Assembly: GCA_945829445.1 (NCBI GenBank)
Contig: CALZUY010000034.1
Span: 1-19,473 of the forward strand
DNA from: Butyricicoccus_A sp945486175
GTDB taxonomy: Bacteria; Bacillota; Clostridia; Oscillospirales; Butyricicoccaceae
Length of the DNA stretch: 19,473 nucleotides
Reading direction: 5' to 3'
Below, in pieces: positions 1-7,239 of this stretch (position 1 is the stretch's first letter; each line of letters starts with the position of its first letter). The notes beneath the pieces are model-generated. The model made no database searches, had not been told where the DNA came from, and worked only from the letters and a program-made list of their open reading frames with translations. A program made the translations under genes and the position numbers.

Positions 1-324
1 GAGCGTGGCCAGGTTATCGCTAAGCCGGGCTCCATTCATCCGCATACCAAGTTCAAGGGCCAGGTATACGTTCTGAAGAAGGAAGAAGGCGGCCGTCATA
101 CTCCGTTCTTCAACAACTACCGTCCGCAGTTCTACTTCCGTACCACCGACGTTACCGGTGTTATCTCCCTGCCGGAAGGCATCGAGATGTGCATGCCGGG
201 CGATAACGTCGACATGGACGTTGCGCTGATCACCCCGATCGCTATCGAGAAGGGCCTGCGTTTCGCTATCCGTGAGGGCGGCAGAACCGTTGGTTCCGGC
301 GTCGTTACCGAGATCTACGAATAA
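1..324 (+). CDS. tuf: Elongation factor Tu, C-terminal part (5' truncated by window)
   Basis: EF-Tu is the GTPase that carries aminoacyl-tRNA to the ribosome in the cytoplasm. Only the last 107 codons are present, reading in frame from base 1 to TAA at 322-324. They cover the end of domain 2 and all of domain 3. Very conserved blocks are visible: ERGQVIAKPGSIHPHTKF at the start, GGRHTPFFNNYRPQFYFRT, then VTGVISLPEGIEMCMPGDNV, and GLRFAIREGGRTVGSG near the end. The G domain lies outside the window. A strong rho-independent terminator follows 33 bases after the stop, so this is the end of its transcription unit (in most Bacillota the str operon or a fus-tuf pair). Identification is essentially certain from motif conservation. 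Confidence 0.98.
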   Translation, partial: ERGQVIAKPGSIHPHTKFKGQVYVLKKEEGGRHTPFFNNYRPQFYFRTTDVTGVISLPEGIEMCMPGDNVDMDVALITPIAIEKGLRFAIREGGRTVGSGVVTEIYE

Positions 325-357
325 TTTATAGTATCTCTTTGAGATAACGCACATTTT

Positions 358-390
358 GTCCCGTCCGGATACATCCGGACGGGACTTTTT
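358..390 (+). terminator. Rho-independent terminator of tuf
   Basis: A perfect 13-base inverted repeat (358-370 with 373-385, GTCCCGTCCGGAT) with a very tight loop is followed directly by TTTTT (386-390). It lies 33 bases after the tuf stop codon. The recD2 promoter begins within or just after its T-tract. Confidence 0.93.
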
Positions 391-400
391 GCGTGTTCCG

Positions 401-409
401 TGCTATAAT
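401..409 (+). promoter_or_regulatory. Extended -10 promoter for recD2-comFC
   Basis: TGC-TATAAT at 401-409 is a perfect -10 hexamer with the extended -10 TG dinucleotide. No good -35 hexamer is visible at 16-18 bases upstream, where the tail of the tuf terminator lies; extended -10 promoters often tolerate this. Transcription would begin near 416, leaving a leader of about 27 bases before the ATG at 443. Confidence 0.6.
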
Positions 410-442
410 AGGAGGGCAGAAATTTTGACGGAGGACAGGATT

Positions 443-2704
443 ATGGACAACGAGCTGCAAAGCATCAGCGGCACGGTGGATGCGGTGATTTATCAGAATG
501 AAGACAACGGCTATGCCGTCATCCGTGTGGTTGCAGACGGCGGCGAGGAGGTAACGGCAGTCGGCACGCTGCCGCAAATCTGTCTCGGCGAGGAGCTGAT
601 GCTGACCGGACACTGGGTTACCCATGCCTCTTACGGCGAACAGTTCCAGACGGAATATTTTGAGCGCCGTATGCCTGCCACGGTCAAGGGCATTGCAGAT
701 TACCTGTCCTCCGGCATTGTCAAGGGCATCGGCCCAAAGCTCGCACGCAAAATCGCAGACCGCTTTGGCGAGGAAACCTTTGAGGTCATGGCAAATGAGC
801 CGGAGCGTCTGACCTGCATCAGCGGCATTACGGCGCGCAAGGCAGAGTCCATCGGCGAGCAGTTCCGTCATCAGACGTCTATGCGCCGCCTGATGGAGTT
901 TTTGATGGAGAATGAGCTTCCGCCGCAGCTGGCGGCGCGGCTGTACAAGCGGTATAAGGAATCTGCGATCGAGCATGTCATGGAAAACCCGTATTTGCTG
1001 TGCGGAGAGGAATTTGAAGTGGATTTCACGGCGGCGGATACGCTGGCGCTGTCACAGGGCATGGCCCTGGACAGCCCGGAACGGCTGAAGGCGGGAATCC
1101 TGTATACGCTTCGATTCAATCTGACCAACGGACATACGTTTATTCCAAGGGACAAGCTGCTTGCGACATCGAGCCGCCTGTTGCAGGATGAGGACGGCTT
1201 TGAGCCGGAGGCAGAGCTGTTGGACGATGCCTTTGCACAGTTGGAAGATACCGGACGGCTGGTATGTGAGCATATCTGCCGCCGCGATGCGGTCTATCTG
1301 GGGCCGATGCACGAGGCAGAGGTATTTGTGGCGGATTATCTCTCCGAATTGTCGGATGCGGAATTTGAATATGAGTTTGATGTGCGCGAGCTGCTCGATT
1401 CGCTGGAGGAAAACAGCGCAATCACCTATGCGCCGCGGCAGCGGCAGGCGATTGAATGGGCGGCACGGTATGGACTGGTGATTCTGACCGGCGGCCCTGG
1501 CACGGGCAAGACAACGACCGTGCGCGGCATGCTGGAATTTTTCGATGCGGTCGGGCTGGAGACCGTGCTGGCCGCGCCAACCGGGCGCGCGGCAAAGCGC
1601 CTGAGCGAGCTGTGCGGGCGCGAGGCAAAGACCATCCACCGCCTGCTTGAAGCGGGATACCGCGGCGCGGACCCGCATGCGGCATTTGCCCGCAACAAAG
1701 AGAACCCGCTGGAATGCGATGTTGTGATTCTCGACGAGGTGTCGATGATCGATATTGTGCTGATGCAGGCGCTGCTTGAGGCATTGCGGCCGGAAACGCG
1801 GCTGATTCTGGTGGGCGATGCCGACCAGCTGCCGCCGGTCGGCCCGGGCAATTTCCTGCGCGACTGCATCGGCTCCGAGCGCATTCACACGGTCGAGCTG
1901 GACGAGATTTTCCGTCAGGCACAGCAGAGTGCGATTGTGCGCAACGCGCATGCCATCAACCATGGCGAAATGCCGGTCAGCGGCGGACGCGACGGCGATT
2001 TCTTCATTATGAAGCAGCGCAGTGCGGATGATGTCATGGCGACTGTCGTGGAGCTGTGCCGCAAGCGCCTGCCGGATTATTATGGCTTTTCGCCTGACCA
2101 GATTCAGGTGCTGACACCCTCCCGCCGACAGGCGGCAGGCACGCACCAGCTCAACCGCATGCTGCAGGAGGCACTCAATCCGGCGGAACATGGCAAACCG
2201 GAAAAGCGTTATGGTGATACCGTATTCCGGCTCGGTGACCGCGTCATGCAGGTGCGCAACAATTATGACATTGTGTGGGAAAAGCAGGATGACCCGGATG
2301 AGGTCGGCTCAGGCATGTTCAACGGCGATGTCGGACGGATTGTCGGCATTTCCCTGCCGGAGGAGAGCATGCTCATCCAGTTCGATGACAAGCTGGCGCA
2401 TTATTCCTTCGACATGCTCAGCGAGCTGGAGCTGGCATATGCGATGACTGTGCACAAGTCACAGGGCAGTGAATTTGACGCGGTGATTGTCGCGCTGCCC
2501 CACGGCATTGGCAGGCGGCTGCTCACGCGCAACATCCTGTATACGGCGATTACGCGCGCCAAGAAGCTGCTGGTGCTCGTCGGCGATCCGGCAGTGACGG
2601 AGACCATGGTGAACACCAACACGCGCAACCGGCGCTACAGCGCGCTGCGTGCACGGCTCATCCGCAGTGCAAAGGAGCCGGAGCAGATGGGGCTGGAGGA
2701 ATGA
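443..2704 (+). CDS. recD2: RecD2-type SF1 ATP-dependent DNA helicase
   Basis: Stand-alone RecD2 is a 5'-3' superfamily 1B helicase of DNA repair and replication-fork processing, found in bacteria as a protein not tied to RecBC. The product has 753 residues. An N-terminal OB-like region is followed by helix-hairpin-helix segments (about 85-150, including GIVKGIGPKLARKIADRFG). The motor core has Walker A GGPGTGKT (350-357), Walker B LDEVSMID (430-437), GDADQLPP (458-465), and the C-terminal UvrD-like motifs HKSQGSEFD (671-679) and YTAITRAK (700-707). The start at 443 has GGAGGA at 430-435, 7 bases upstream. An upstream TTG at 425 follows AGGAGGG (410-416), but that Shine-Dalgarno would lie at or before the predicted transcription start, so ATG 443 is preferred. 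The stop overlaps the comFC start (ATGA). Confidence 0.95.
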   Translation: MDNELQSISGTVDAVIYQNEDNGYAVIRVVADGGEEVTAVGTLPQICLGEELMLTGHWVTHASYGEQFQTEYFERRMPATVKGIADYLSSGIVKGIGPKLARKIADRFGEETFEVMANEPERLTCISGITARKAESIGEQFRHQTSMRRLMEFLMENELPPQLAARLYKRYKESAIEHVMENPYLLCGEEFEVDFTAADTLALSQGMALDSPERLKAGILYTLRFNLTNGHTFIPRDKLLATSSRLLQDEDGFEPEAELLDDAFAQLEDTGRLVCEHICRRDAVYLGPMHEAEVFVADYLSELSDAEFEYEFDVRELLDSLEENSAITYAPRQRQAIEWAARYGLVILTGGPGTGKTTTVRGMLEFFDAVGLETVLAAPTGRAAKRLSELCGREAKTIHRLLEAGYRGADPHAAFARNKENPLECDVVILDEVSMIDIVLMQALLEALRPETRLILVGDADQLPPVGPGNFLRDCIGSERIHTVELDEIFRQAQQSAIVRNAHAINHGEMPVSGGRDGDFFIMKQRSADDVMATVVELCRKRLPDYYGFSPDQIQVLTPSRRQAAGTHQLNRMLQEALNPAEHGKPEKRYGDTVFRLGDRVMQVRNNYDIVWEKQDDPDEVGSGMFNGDVGRIVGISLPEESMLIQFDDKLAHYSFDMLSELELAYAMTVHKSQGSEFDAVIVALPHGIGRRLLTRNILYTAITRAKKLLVLVGDPAVTETMVNTNTRNRRYSALRARLIRSAKEPEQMGLEE

Positions 2705-3342
2705 GAGCGCTGACGCTGCTGTATCCGCCGGAGTGTATGGTGTGCAGGCAGAAAATTGAGGAGGAACAGCATGGGCTGTGTCCGGGCTGCCGCAGCCGTC
2801 TGGAGGGGCAGATGCGGGCGCTGCATTGTCCGGCACCGGAGAACACGGATGCGCTGGTGTGTGCCGCGCCGTATGACGGACGCTTCCGGCGTGCGGTTTT
2901 AGATTATAAATTTAACCATCGGTATGCGTATGGCAGGCCGCTTGCGGAGCTGGCCGCGCGGGCATGGGAGCTGCATCACATGCCCCGGCCGGAGCTGGTT
3001 ACCTGCGTGCCGATCAGCCTGACGCATGCACATGAGCGCGGCTTTAATCAGAGCAAGGAACTGGCAGCGTGCATCGCGGCACAGTGGGATGTCCCGTTTG
3101 CGGAAACACTGCGCAGGCGGGTACTCGCGCGCCGACAGTCTGACCTGCATGCAGAGGAGCGCTGGCGCAATGCCCGACGTGCCTTTTTCCCGCGCAGCTC
3201 GGCGGATGTCAACGGAAAGACTGTCCTGCTGGTCGATGATATTGTCACGACAGGCGCGACAGTCAGCACATGTGCGGGCATTTTGCGCGAAATGGGAGCT
3301 GTGCGCGTCTGGGTGCTCTCTGTGGCGAAAACAGTGCAATAA
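2701..3342 (+). CDS. comFC: ComF-family phosphoribosyltransferase-like protein (ComFC)
   Basis: ComFC/GntX proteins are small cytoplasmic proteins with a zinc ribbon and a phosphoribosyltransferase fold. In competent bacteria they help take up transforming DNA; in others the role is unclear. The 213 residues show an N-terminal zinc-binding ribbon (C12-x2-C15 and C27-x2-C30), the family block RRQSDLHAEERWRN (about 144-157), and the PRPP-binding signature LVDDIVTTGAT (177-187). Length is normal for the family. The ATG overlaps the TGA of recD2 (ATGA), and the only purine-rich site, GGAGGA, touches the start codon, so translation is probably coupled to recD2. No comFA helicase gene is adjacent, so naming it a competence gene is by homology only. 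Confidence 0.9.
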   Translation: MRALTLLYPPECMVCRQKIEEEQHGLCPGCRSRLEGQMRALHCPAPENTDALVCAAPYDGRFRRAVLDYKFNHRYAYGRPLAELAARAWELHHMPRPELVTCVPISLTHAHERGFNQSKELAACIAAQWDVPFAETLRRRVLARRQSDLHAEERWRNARRAFFPRSSADVNGKTVLLVDDIVTTGATVSTCAGILREMGAVRVWVLSVAKTVQ

Positions 3343-3424
3343 TAAGTTTCTGATCGACAAAAAACGACGAGCTCTGTCGAACAAAAAAGCAGCATCCTGT
3401 GTATCAGTGCTGTCCAAACCGGCA

Positions 3425-3430
3425 TATACT
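3425..3430 (+). promoter_or_regulatory. Possible -10 element upstream of mreB-like gene
   Basis: TATACT at 3425-3430 lies 38 bases before the ATG at 3468 in the 125-base gap after comFC. No convincing -35 hexamer is found 16-18 bases upstream, so this is a weak prediction. The gene could also be read from the recD2-comFC transcript, because no terminator is seen after comFC. Confidence 0.3.
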
Positions 3431-3467
3431 GTTGTGTAACCCGGAAAACGGACAGGAGGGACACAGG

Positions 3468-4487
3468 ATGTTTGAGTTTGGCATGGATTTGGGAACATCG
3501 TCGGTGCTGCTGTACCGGCAGGGAAAGGGAATTGTCCTGCGCGAGCCATCGGTGGTCGCGGTGCGCCGCAGAAGCGGACAGGTTGTCAGTGTCGGACAGA
3601 CGGCGCGGGATATGCTCGGCCGGACACCGGAGGATCTGCTTGCCGTGCGGCCGGTGCGCGGGGGTGTCATCACCGACTGTGAAATTGCCGGCATCATGGC
3701 GCGCACCATGCTGAAGCGCGCGGGCTGTGGCGGCGTATTCCGCCCCAATCTGCTCATCTGTGTCCCGCCACTGGTGTCCGAGCTGGAGGAACGCGCAGTG
3801 ATCGATGCGGGCATGCAGGCGGGCGCGTCCCGGGTCTATCTGATGGAACAGCCGGTTGCCGCAGCCGCAGGTGCAGGCGTTGATCCGCACAGCCCGAAGG
3901 GCACGCTGGTCGTGGATATCGGCGGCGGAACGACGGATATTGCCGTGATTTCCATGGGTGCAGTCGTGCGGGCGGCATCCATCCGCATTGCGGGCGACAG
4001 CTGTGACAATGCGGTGCAGGCCTATATGAGAGAGGCACATGATCTGTACATCGGGCTGTCCACTGCGGAATACATCAAATGTGAGATCGGCGGCGTGCTG
4101 CCGCGCGAAGAGGAAAAACAGCTCACCGTACGCGGACGGCGCGTATCCGATGGGCTCCCCGCCTGTGTGGCGGTTACGTCGGGCGAATTGATTCCCATCC
4201 TGTGTGAACAGGCAGAACAGATTCTCTCCGCCATCTGTGAGCTGATTGAAATTACGCCGCCGGAACTGGTCGGAGACCTGACAGAAACCGGTCTGGTGCT
4301 GGCAGGCGGAGGCTCCAGGCTGTATGGCATTGACAGCTATCTGTCACAGGAGCTGGGACTGGAGACACATTGTTCTGACGACCCGGAGGCATGTGTGATC
4401 CAGGGGACAAGCCGGGTTCTGGGCAGATTAAAGGATCGCAAAGAGGGCACCATCAATATTGCGCGCCGCAGGCAGGGGATCATATGA
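3468..4487 (+). CDS. mreB: MreB/Mbl-family actin-like rod-shape protein
   Basis: MreB-type actins polymerise on ATP under the inner face of the membrane and guide lateral cell-wall synthesis. The 339 residues show the actin-fold motifs in order: phosphate-1 DLGTSS (7-12), the GKGIVLREPSVVAV segment (19-32), phosphate-2 DIGGGTTD (150-157) and the adenosine motif LVLAGGGSRLYG (276-287). The stretch IRIAGDSCDNAVQAYMR followed by TAEYIK is typical of MreB. Start ATG 3468 has AGGAGGG at 3454-3460, 7 bases upstream; a longer frame upstream lacks such a site. There is no mreC or mreD next to it, so it is more likely an Mbl/MreBH-type paralogue than the mreBCD copy, but the sequence alone cannot decide. 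It is rather divergent (for example SLS-poor N-terminus and several extra Cys), yet all nucleotide-binding motifs are intact. Confidence 0.9.
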   Translation: MFEFGMDLGTSSVLLYRQGKGIVLREPSVVAVRRRSGQVVSVGQTARDMLGRTPEDLLAVRPVRGGVITDCEIAGIMARTMLKRAGCGGVFRPNLLICVPPLVSELEERAVIDAGMQAGASRVYLMEQPVAAAAGAGVDPHSPKGTLVVDIGGGTTDIAVISMGAVVRAASIRIAGDSCDNAVQAYMREAHDLYIGLSTAEYIKCEIGGVLPREEEKQLTVRGRRVSDGLPACVAVTSGELIPILCEQAEQILSAICELIEITPPELVGDLTETGLVLAGGGSRLYGIDSYLSQELGLETHCSDDPEACVIQGTSRVLGRLKDRKEGTINIARRRQGII

Positions 4488-4505
4488 TTCCCCGCCTGTT
4501 TTTTT
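4469..4505 (+). terminator. Rho-independent terminator overlapping the mreB stop codon
   Basis: CAGGCAGGGGATCAT (4469-4483) pairs with ATGATTCCCCGCCTG (4484-4498) with one mismatch and one wobble, followed by seven Ts (4499-4505). The TGA stop (4485-4487) lies inside the stem, so the last codons of the gene form the left arm. Confidence 0.88.
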
Positions 4506-4518
4506 GTATGGCGCAGAG

Positions 4519-4553
4519 AAAAAGACCGCCTGCAATCAAATTGCAGGCGGTCT
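4519..4553 (-). terminator. Rho-independent terminator of the cytidylate-kinase-like gene
   Basis: A perfect 13-base inverted repeat (4523-4535 with 4541-4553, 5-base loop) ends on the minus strand in TTTTT (4523-4519). It lies 16 bases beyond the stop of the minus-strand gene. On the plus strand the following sequence GCTGTGTTTTTA is less ideal, but could give some bidirectional action, backing up the mreB terminator. Confidence 0.88.
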
Positions 4554-4568
4554 GCTGTGTTTTTACAT

Positions 4569-5180
4569 TTAGTCCTTCTGAGCCTGGGCGATATCGATGT
4601 ATTCGAGCATCATATCGACAACCTTGCTGACACCAAGGACGCCGGAGTCCAGGCACATGTCATAGTTGGCAGCATTGCCCCAGATCTGGCCGGTGTAGAA
4701 GTTGTAATACGCGGCGCGCTGCTTGTCCAGCTTTTCCAGCGTTTCCTTGGTCGCGTCAGGAACCTTCGGGTCATCCTTGGCGTGCTCGAGGCGTTTTTCC
4801 ATCGAGGCCTTGATGAAGAAATTGTAGATTTCCGGCTCCTTGCGCAGGATGTAATCCGCACAGCGTCCGACAAAGACGCACGAACCCTTGGCGGCAAGAT
4901 CACGGATGATATTGCGCTGGGTGACATACAGCTGATCGGTCAGCGACAGACCATTGATACCGGCGGAGCCGAACATGGTCAGCGAATATAAAAAGCTGTT
5001 GGTTGCGCGGCGGTCGAGCTGATCGAACAGCTCCTCACTGAAGCCGCTCTCCTTCGCAGCAAGGGTGATCAGTGCGCGGTCATAATAGGGGATGCCGAGG
5101 CGGTTCGCCAGCTCCTGTCCGACCTCACGGCCCTGACTGCCGTACTGACGGCTGATGGTGATGATGGTATTGGCTTTCAT
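4569..5180 (-). CDS. Cytidylate kinase-like family protein
   Basis: This 203-residue protein belongs to the cytidylate-kinase-like P-loop family common in Clostridia, distinct from canonical Cmk, which phosphorylates CMP and dCMP. It starts ITISRQYGSQGREVGQELA, where SRQYGSQGREVG (10-21) stands in the P-loop position but lacks the classical GxxGxGK[ST] form, as is usual in this family. Other family-like blocks are VGRCADYIL (104-112), the helix LDKQRAAYYNFYTG (151-164) and CLDSG (176-180). The ATG at 5180 has GGAGGGAG (5193-5186) 5 bases upstream. It has its own strong promoter and terminator, so it is a single-gene unit between convergent mreB and upstream murC. The substrate is not known; nucleotide monophosphate kinase activity is inferred from the fold only. 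Confidence 0.85.
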   Translation of the reverse strand: MKANTIITISRQYGSQGREVGQELANRLGIPYYDRALITLAAKESGFSEELFDQLDRRATNSFLYSLTMFGSAGINGLSLTDQLYVTQRNIIRDLAAKGSCVFVGRCADYILRKEPEIYNFFIKASMEKRLEHAKDDPKVPDATKETLEKLDKQRAAYYNFYTGQIWGNAANYDMCLDSGVLGVSKVVDMMLEYIDIAQAQKD

Positions 5181-5239
5181 GTAGACTCCCTCCGATCCTA
5201 CAGGAATTTTATGCTGGAAGCATTTTGCTTATTACCTGT

Positions 5240-5268
5240 ATTTTACGTCAAAATGTGGAAAAAGTCAA
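5240..5268 (-). promoter_or_regulatory. Sigma-A-type promoter of the cytidylate-kinase-like gene
   Basis: On the minus strand TTGACT (5268-5263) and TAAAAT (5245-5240) are separated by exactly 17 bases, close to consensus in AT-rich surroundings. The predicted leader is about 50 bases long. Confidence 0.8.
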
Positions 5269-5315
5269 CAAAAAGCAACCGTGTATCATGAGAACTTTTT
5301 GTGAAGTTTTACAGA

Positions 5316-6695
5316 TTATGCGTCTTCCACGATGGCAGTGCCGATTTCGTTGACATTGCCCGCGCCCATGGTCAGGATCAGGTCGCCGGGCTGGGCAATT
5401 TCGCGCAGGCGCGCTTCAATCTTGTCGAACGAATCGTAATATTCGCCGTCCTCCAGTGCATCCGCAATGTCCTTCGAGCTGATGCCGAAGGTGTTCTTTT
5501 CGCGGGCGGCATAGATATCTGCGAGAATTGCCTTGTCACACAGGCCGAGCGCATGGATGAACTCCGGCAGCAGGGCGACGGTGCGCGAATAGGTGTGCGG
5601 CTGGAAGACACAGATAATGCGGTCGTAATCCATCTCCTGTGCGGTGCGCAGGGTTGCCTCCATTTCCGTCGGATGGTGTGCATAATCATCGATGACCATT
5701 GCACCGTTTGCCATGCGGCCGGTCAGCTGGAAGCGGCGGGCGGAACCGGTGAACTGGTTCAGGCCGACAGCGGCAGCCTCCGGGTCGAGGCCGAGGAAGA
5801 TACAGACACCGCAGGAAGCCAGTGCATTGAGCATGTTGTGGCGTCCCGGAACGGACAGGTCGACATGGGTGTATTTTTTGCCTTTGTGCATGACGTCAAA
5901 GCTGTAGTAGCCGTGGCGGTCAGTGACATTTTCCGGATAGACATCCGCCTTGCGTGTGGAGCCGAACGTGATGCAGGTGCGGTCAATGCCCTCAATCGCT
6001 TTCATCGCATTGGCGGAGTCCGCGTTGACGACCAGTGCGCCGGTTTCCGGCACGAGTGCACAAAAGCGGTGGAACGAATGGATGATGTCATCGATGTCCT
6101 TGAAGAAGTCGAGGTGGTCGGCATCCACATTGAGCACGACGGCAACGGTCGGATGGAAGCTGAGGAATGAATTGGTGTACTCGCACGACTCGGCGATGAA
6201 ACAGTCATGTGCGCCGATGCGCAGTGTGCCGCCGATGGCAGGCAGGTTGCTGCCGACCATGACAGTCGGGTCAATGCCGCACTGCATGCCGATGAGCGTC
6301 AGCATGGAGGTTGTGGTGGTCTTGCCGTGCGTGCCGGAGACACAGACTGCGTTGCGGTAGGCGAGCATGATCGAGCCCCATGCCTGTGCGCGCTCGATGA
6401 CCGGAATGCCCAGCTCACGTGCATGTGCAATTTCCGGATTGTCGTCATGGACAGCCGCAGTGCGGATGACGAGGTCAGCGCCTTCTACATTTTCCGGCAG
6501 ATGGGCGTATGTAATTTTTACGCCAAGTGCTTCGAGCTTGTCCGTAACAGGAGATTCGGCGCGGTCAGAGCCGGTGACCGCTGCACCGAGATGCAGCAGC
6601 AGCTCAGCCAGTGCGGACATGGAAACACCACCGATCCCGACGAGATGGATCGATTTATGGTCAGCCACATAGGAATTTAAAGAAAAGTCAGACAA
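5316..6695 (-). CDS. murC: UDP-N-acetylmuramate--L-alanine ligase (MurC)
   Basis: MurC adds L-alanine to UDP-N-acetylmuramic acid using ATP, the first amino acid step of cytoplasmic peptidoglycan precursor synthesis. The 459-residue form shows the UDP-binding N-terminal motif VGIGGVSM (19-26), ATP-binding GTHGKTTT (121-128), CEYTNSFL (171-178), DADHLDFF (191-198), GRHNMLNA (284-291), DDYAHHPTE (336-344) and MGAGN (443-447), all typical. The open frame continues upstream to a GTG at 6779, but those 28 codons look non-coding and overlap a predicted promoter. AAGGAGG (6711-6705) sits 9 bases before TTG at 6695, so TTG is the likely start; an ATT directly before it is less likely. The gene stands alone, outside any mur/fts cluster, and diverges from spoVG. 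No clear terminator follows it, so some transcripts may run into the kinase-like gene. Confidence 0.93.
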   Translation of the reverse strand: MSDFSLNSYVADHKSIHLVGIGGVSMSALAELLLHLGAAVTGSDRAESPVTDKLEALGVKITYAHLPENVEGADLVIRTAAVHDDNPEIAHARELGIPVIERAQAWGSIMLAYRNAVCVSGTHGKTTTTSMLTLIGMQCGIDPTVMVGSNLPAIGGTLRIGAHDCFIAESCEYTNSFLSFHPTVAVVLNVDADHLDFFKDIDDIIHSFHRFCALVPETGALVVNADSANAMKAIEGIDRTCITFGSTRKADVYPENVTDRHGYYSFDVMHKGKKYTHVDLSVPGRHNMLNALASCGVCIFLGLDPEAAAVGLNQFTGSARRFQLTGRMANGAMVIDDYAHHPTEMEATLRTAQEMDYDRIICVFQPHTYSRTVALLPEFIHALGLCDKAILADIYAAREKNTFGISSKDIADALEDGEYYDSFDKIEARLREIAQPGDLILTMGAGNVNEIGTAIVEDA

Positions 6696-6704
6696 AATGG
6701 AATG

Positions 6705-6711
6705 CCTCCTT
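6705..6711 (-). promoter_or_regulatory. Ribosome binding site that places the murC start at TTG
   Basis: AAGGAGG on the minus strand (6711-6705) is a near-perfect Shine-Dalgarno. It is 9 bases from the TTG at 6695-6693, and no in-frame ATG or GTG is at suitable distance. This argues against the longer GTG-started frame. Confidence 0.75.
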
Positions 6712-6783
6712 GAATCAGCAATGGATGTCCAACAGCGCGGATGCTGTTGGAAAATTTCGGTGGGTTTAGGAAAAACCACGTAT

Positions 6784-6812
6784 ATTATATGACAAATCGT
6801 TCAGAATATAAA
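6784..6812 (-). promoter_or_regulatory. Likely murC promoter
   Basis: On the minus strand a perfect TATAAT (6789-6784) lies 17 bases from a weak -35, TTTATA (6812-6807). The -35 region is also TATAAA when read on the plus strand, a possible -10 for spoVG, so the two divergent promoters may share the same DNA. Confidence 0.55.
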
Positions 6813-6862
6813 TAGGTTCAGACAAGAAAAATGGTTACAATATGGTAAAAGGAGTACCACAA

Positions 6863-7132
6863 ATGGAAATTACAGACATTCAGTTCCGGCATCTCAGTGA
6901 AGAAGGGCGTCTGCGCGCACTGGTATCGGTGACGTTTGACCGCACATTTGCGGTTCATGACATCAAGGTGATTGACGGGCCGGAGCGGATGTTCCTTGCC
7001 ATGCCGTCGCGCCGCATGCCGGACGGGCATTACCGCGATATCGTGCATCCGGTGGGTTCTGAGATGCGTGAAAAGCTGGAACAGGCGGTGCTCCGGGAGT
7101 ACCGGTCAACCGTTGAGCACCGGAATGAATGA
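6863..7132 (+). CDS. spoVG: SpoVG family nucleic-acid-binding regulator
   Basis: SpoVG is a small cytoplasmic DNA/RNA-binding protein. It was first found through sporulation septation in Bacillus and is now known to affect virulence, capsule and cell-wall genes in several Gram-positives. The 89-residue product begins MEITDIQFRH, matching the family start, and contains the conserved core FAVHDIKVIDG, FLAMPSRRMPDG, YRDIVHPV and the C-terminal helix. A frame start at 6842 exists, but the family start at ATG 6863 has AAAAGGAG (6847-6854) 8 bases upstream, so it is preferred. It diverges from murC and is followed by a separately promoted glycosyltransferase gene. Presence of spoVG does not prove the organism sporulates, as non-sporulating Bacillota also carry it. 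Confidence 0.95.
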   Translation: MEITDIQFRHLSEEGRLRALVSVTFDRTFAVHDIKVIDGPERMFLAMPSRRMPDGHYRDIVHPVGSEMREKLEQAVLREYRSTVEHRNE

Positions 7133-7186
7133 CGAAAGCTGCCGCAGGCGATCGAACAGATCTGTAGCCTCCGTCTGAGATACTGT

Positions 7187-7215
7187 TTGCACTTCTCGGC
7201 AGAATACGGTAGAAT
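7187..7215 (+). promoter_or_regulatory. Sigma-A-type promoter of the glycosyltransferase gene
   Basis: TTGCAC (7187-7192) and TAGAAT (7210-7215) are separated by 17 bases, 24 bases before the ATG at 7240. No terminator is seen after spoVG, so read-through is also possible. Confidence 0.75.
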
Positions 7216-7239
7216 AGAGGACATGAGGAGTGTGAAAGA

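Noticed and set aside
332..346. Small hairpin TATCTC/GAGATA just after tuf
   Set aside because: Only six AT-rich pairs and no T-run; the real terminator is at 358-390.
1052..2191. A 379-codon open frame on the minus strand inside recD2
   Set aside because: It lies wholly opposite the helicase motor domains, whose motifs are intact. Composition is that of a shadow frame.
3354..3380. Inverted repeat TCGACA/TGTCGA after comFC considered as terminator
   Set aside because: The stem is only six bases with a 15-base loop and no T-tract follows on the plus strand.
5287..5315. Weak AACTT/AAGTT inverted repeat after murC as a terminator
   Set aside because: Only five pairs and no T-tract in the right place; too weak to call.
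5301..6170. A 289-codon plus-strand frame opposite murC
   Set aside because: MurC motifs on the minus strand explain the coding signal; the plus frame shows no family pattern.
6836..6841. TACAAT considered as -10 for spoVG
   Set aside because: Transcription would start at about 6848, inside the Shine-Dalgarno (6847-6854), leaving no functional leader. No -35 fits either.
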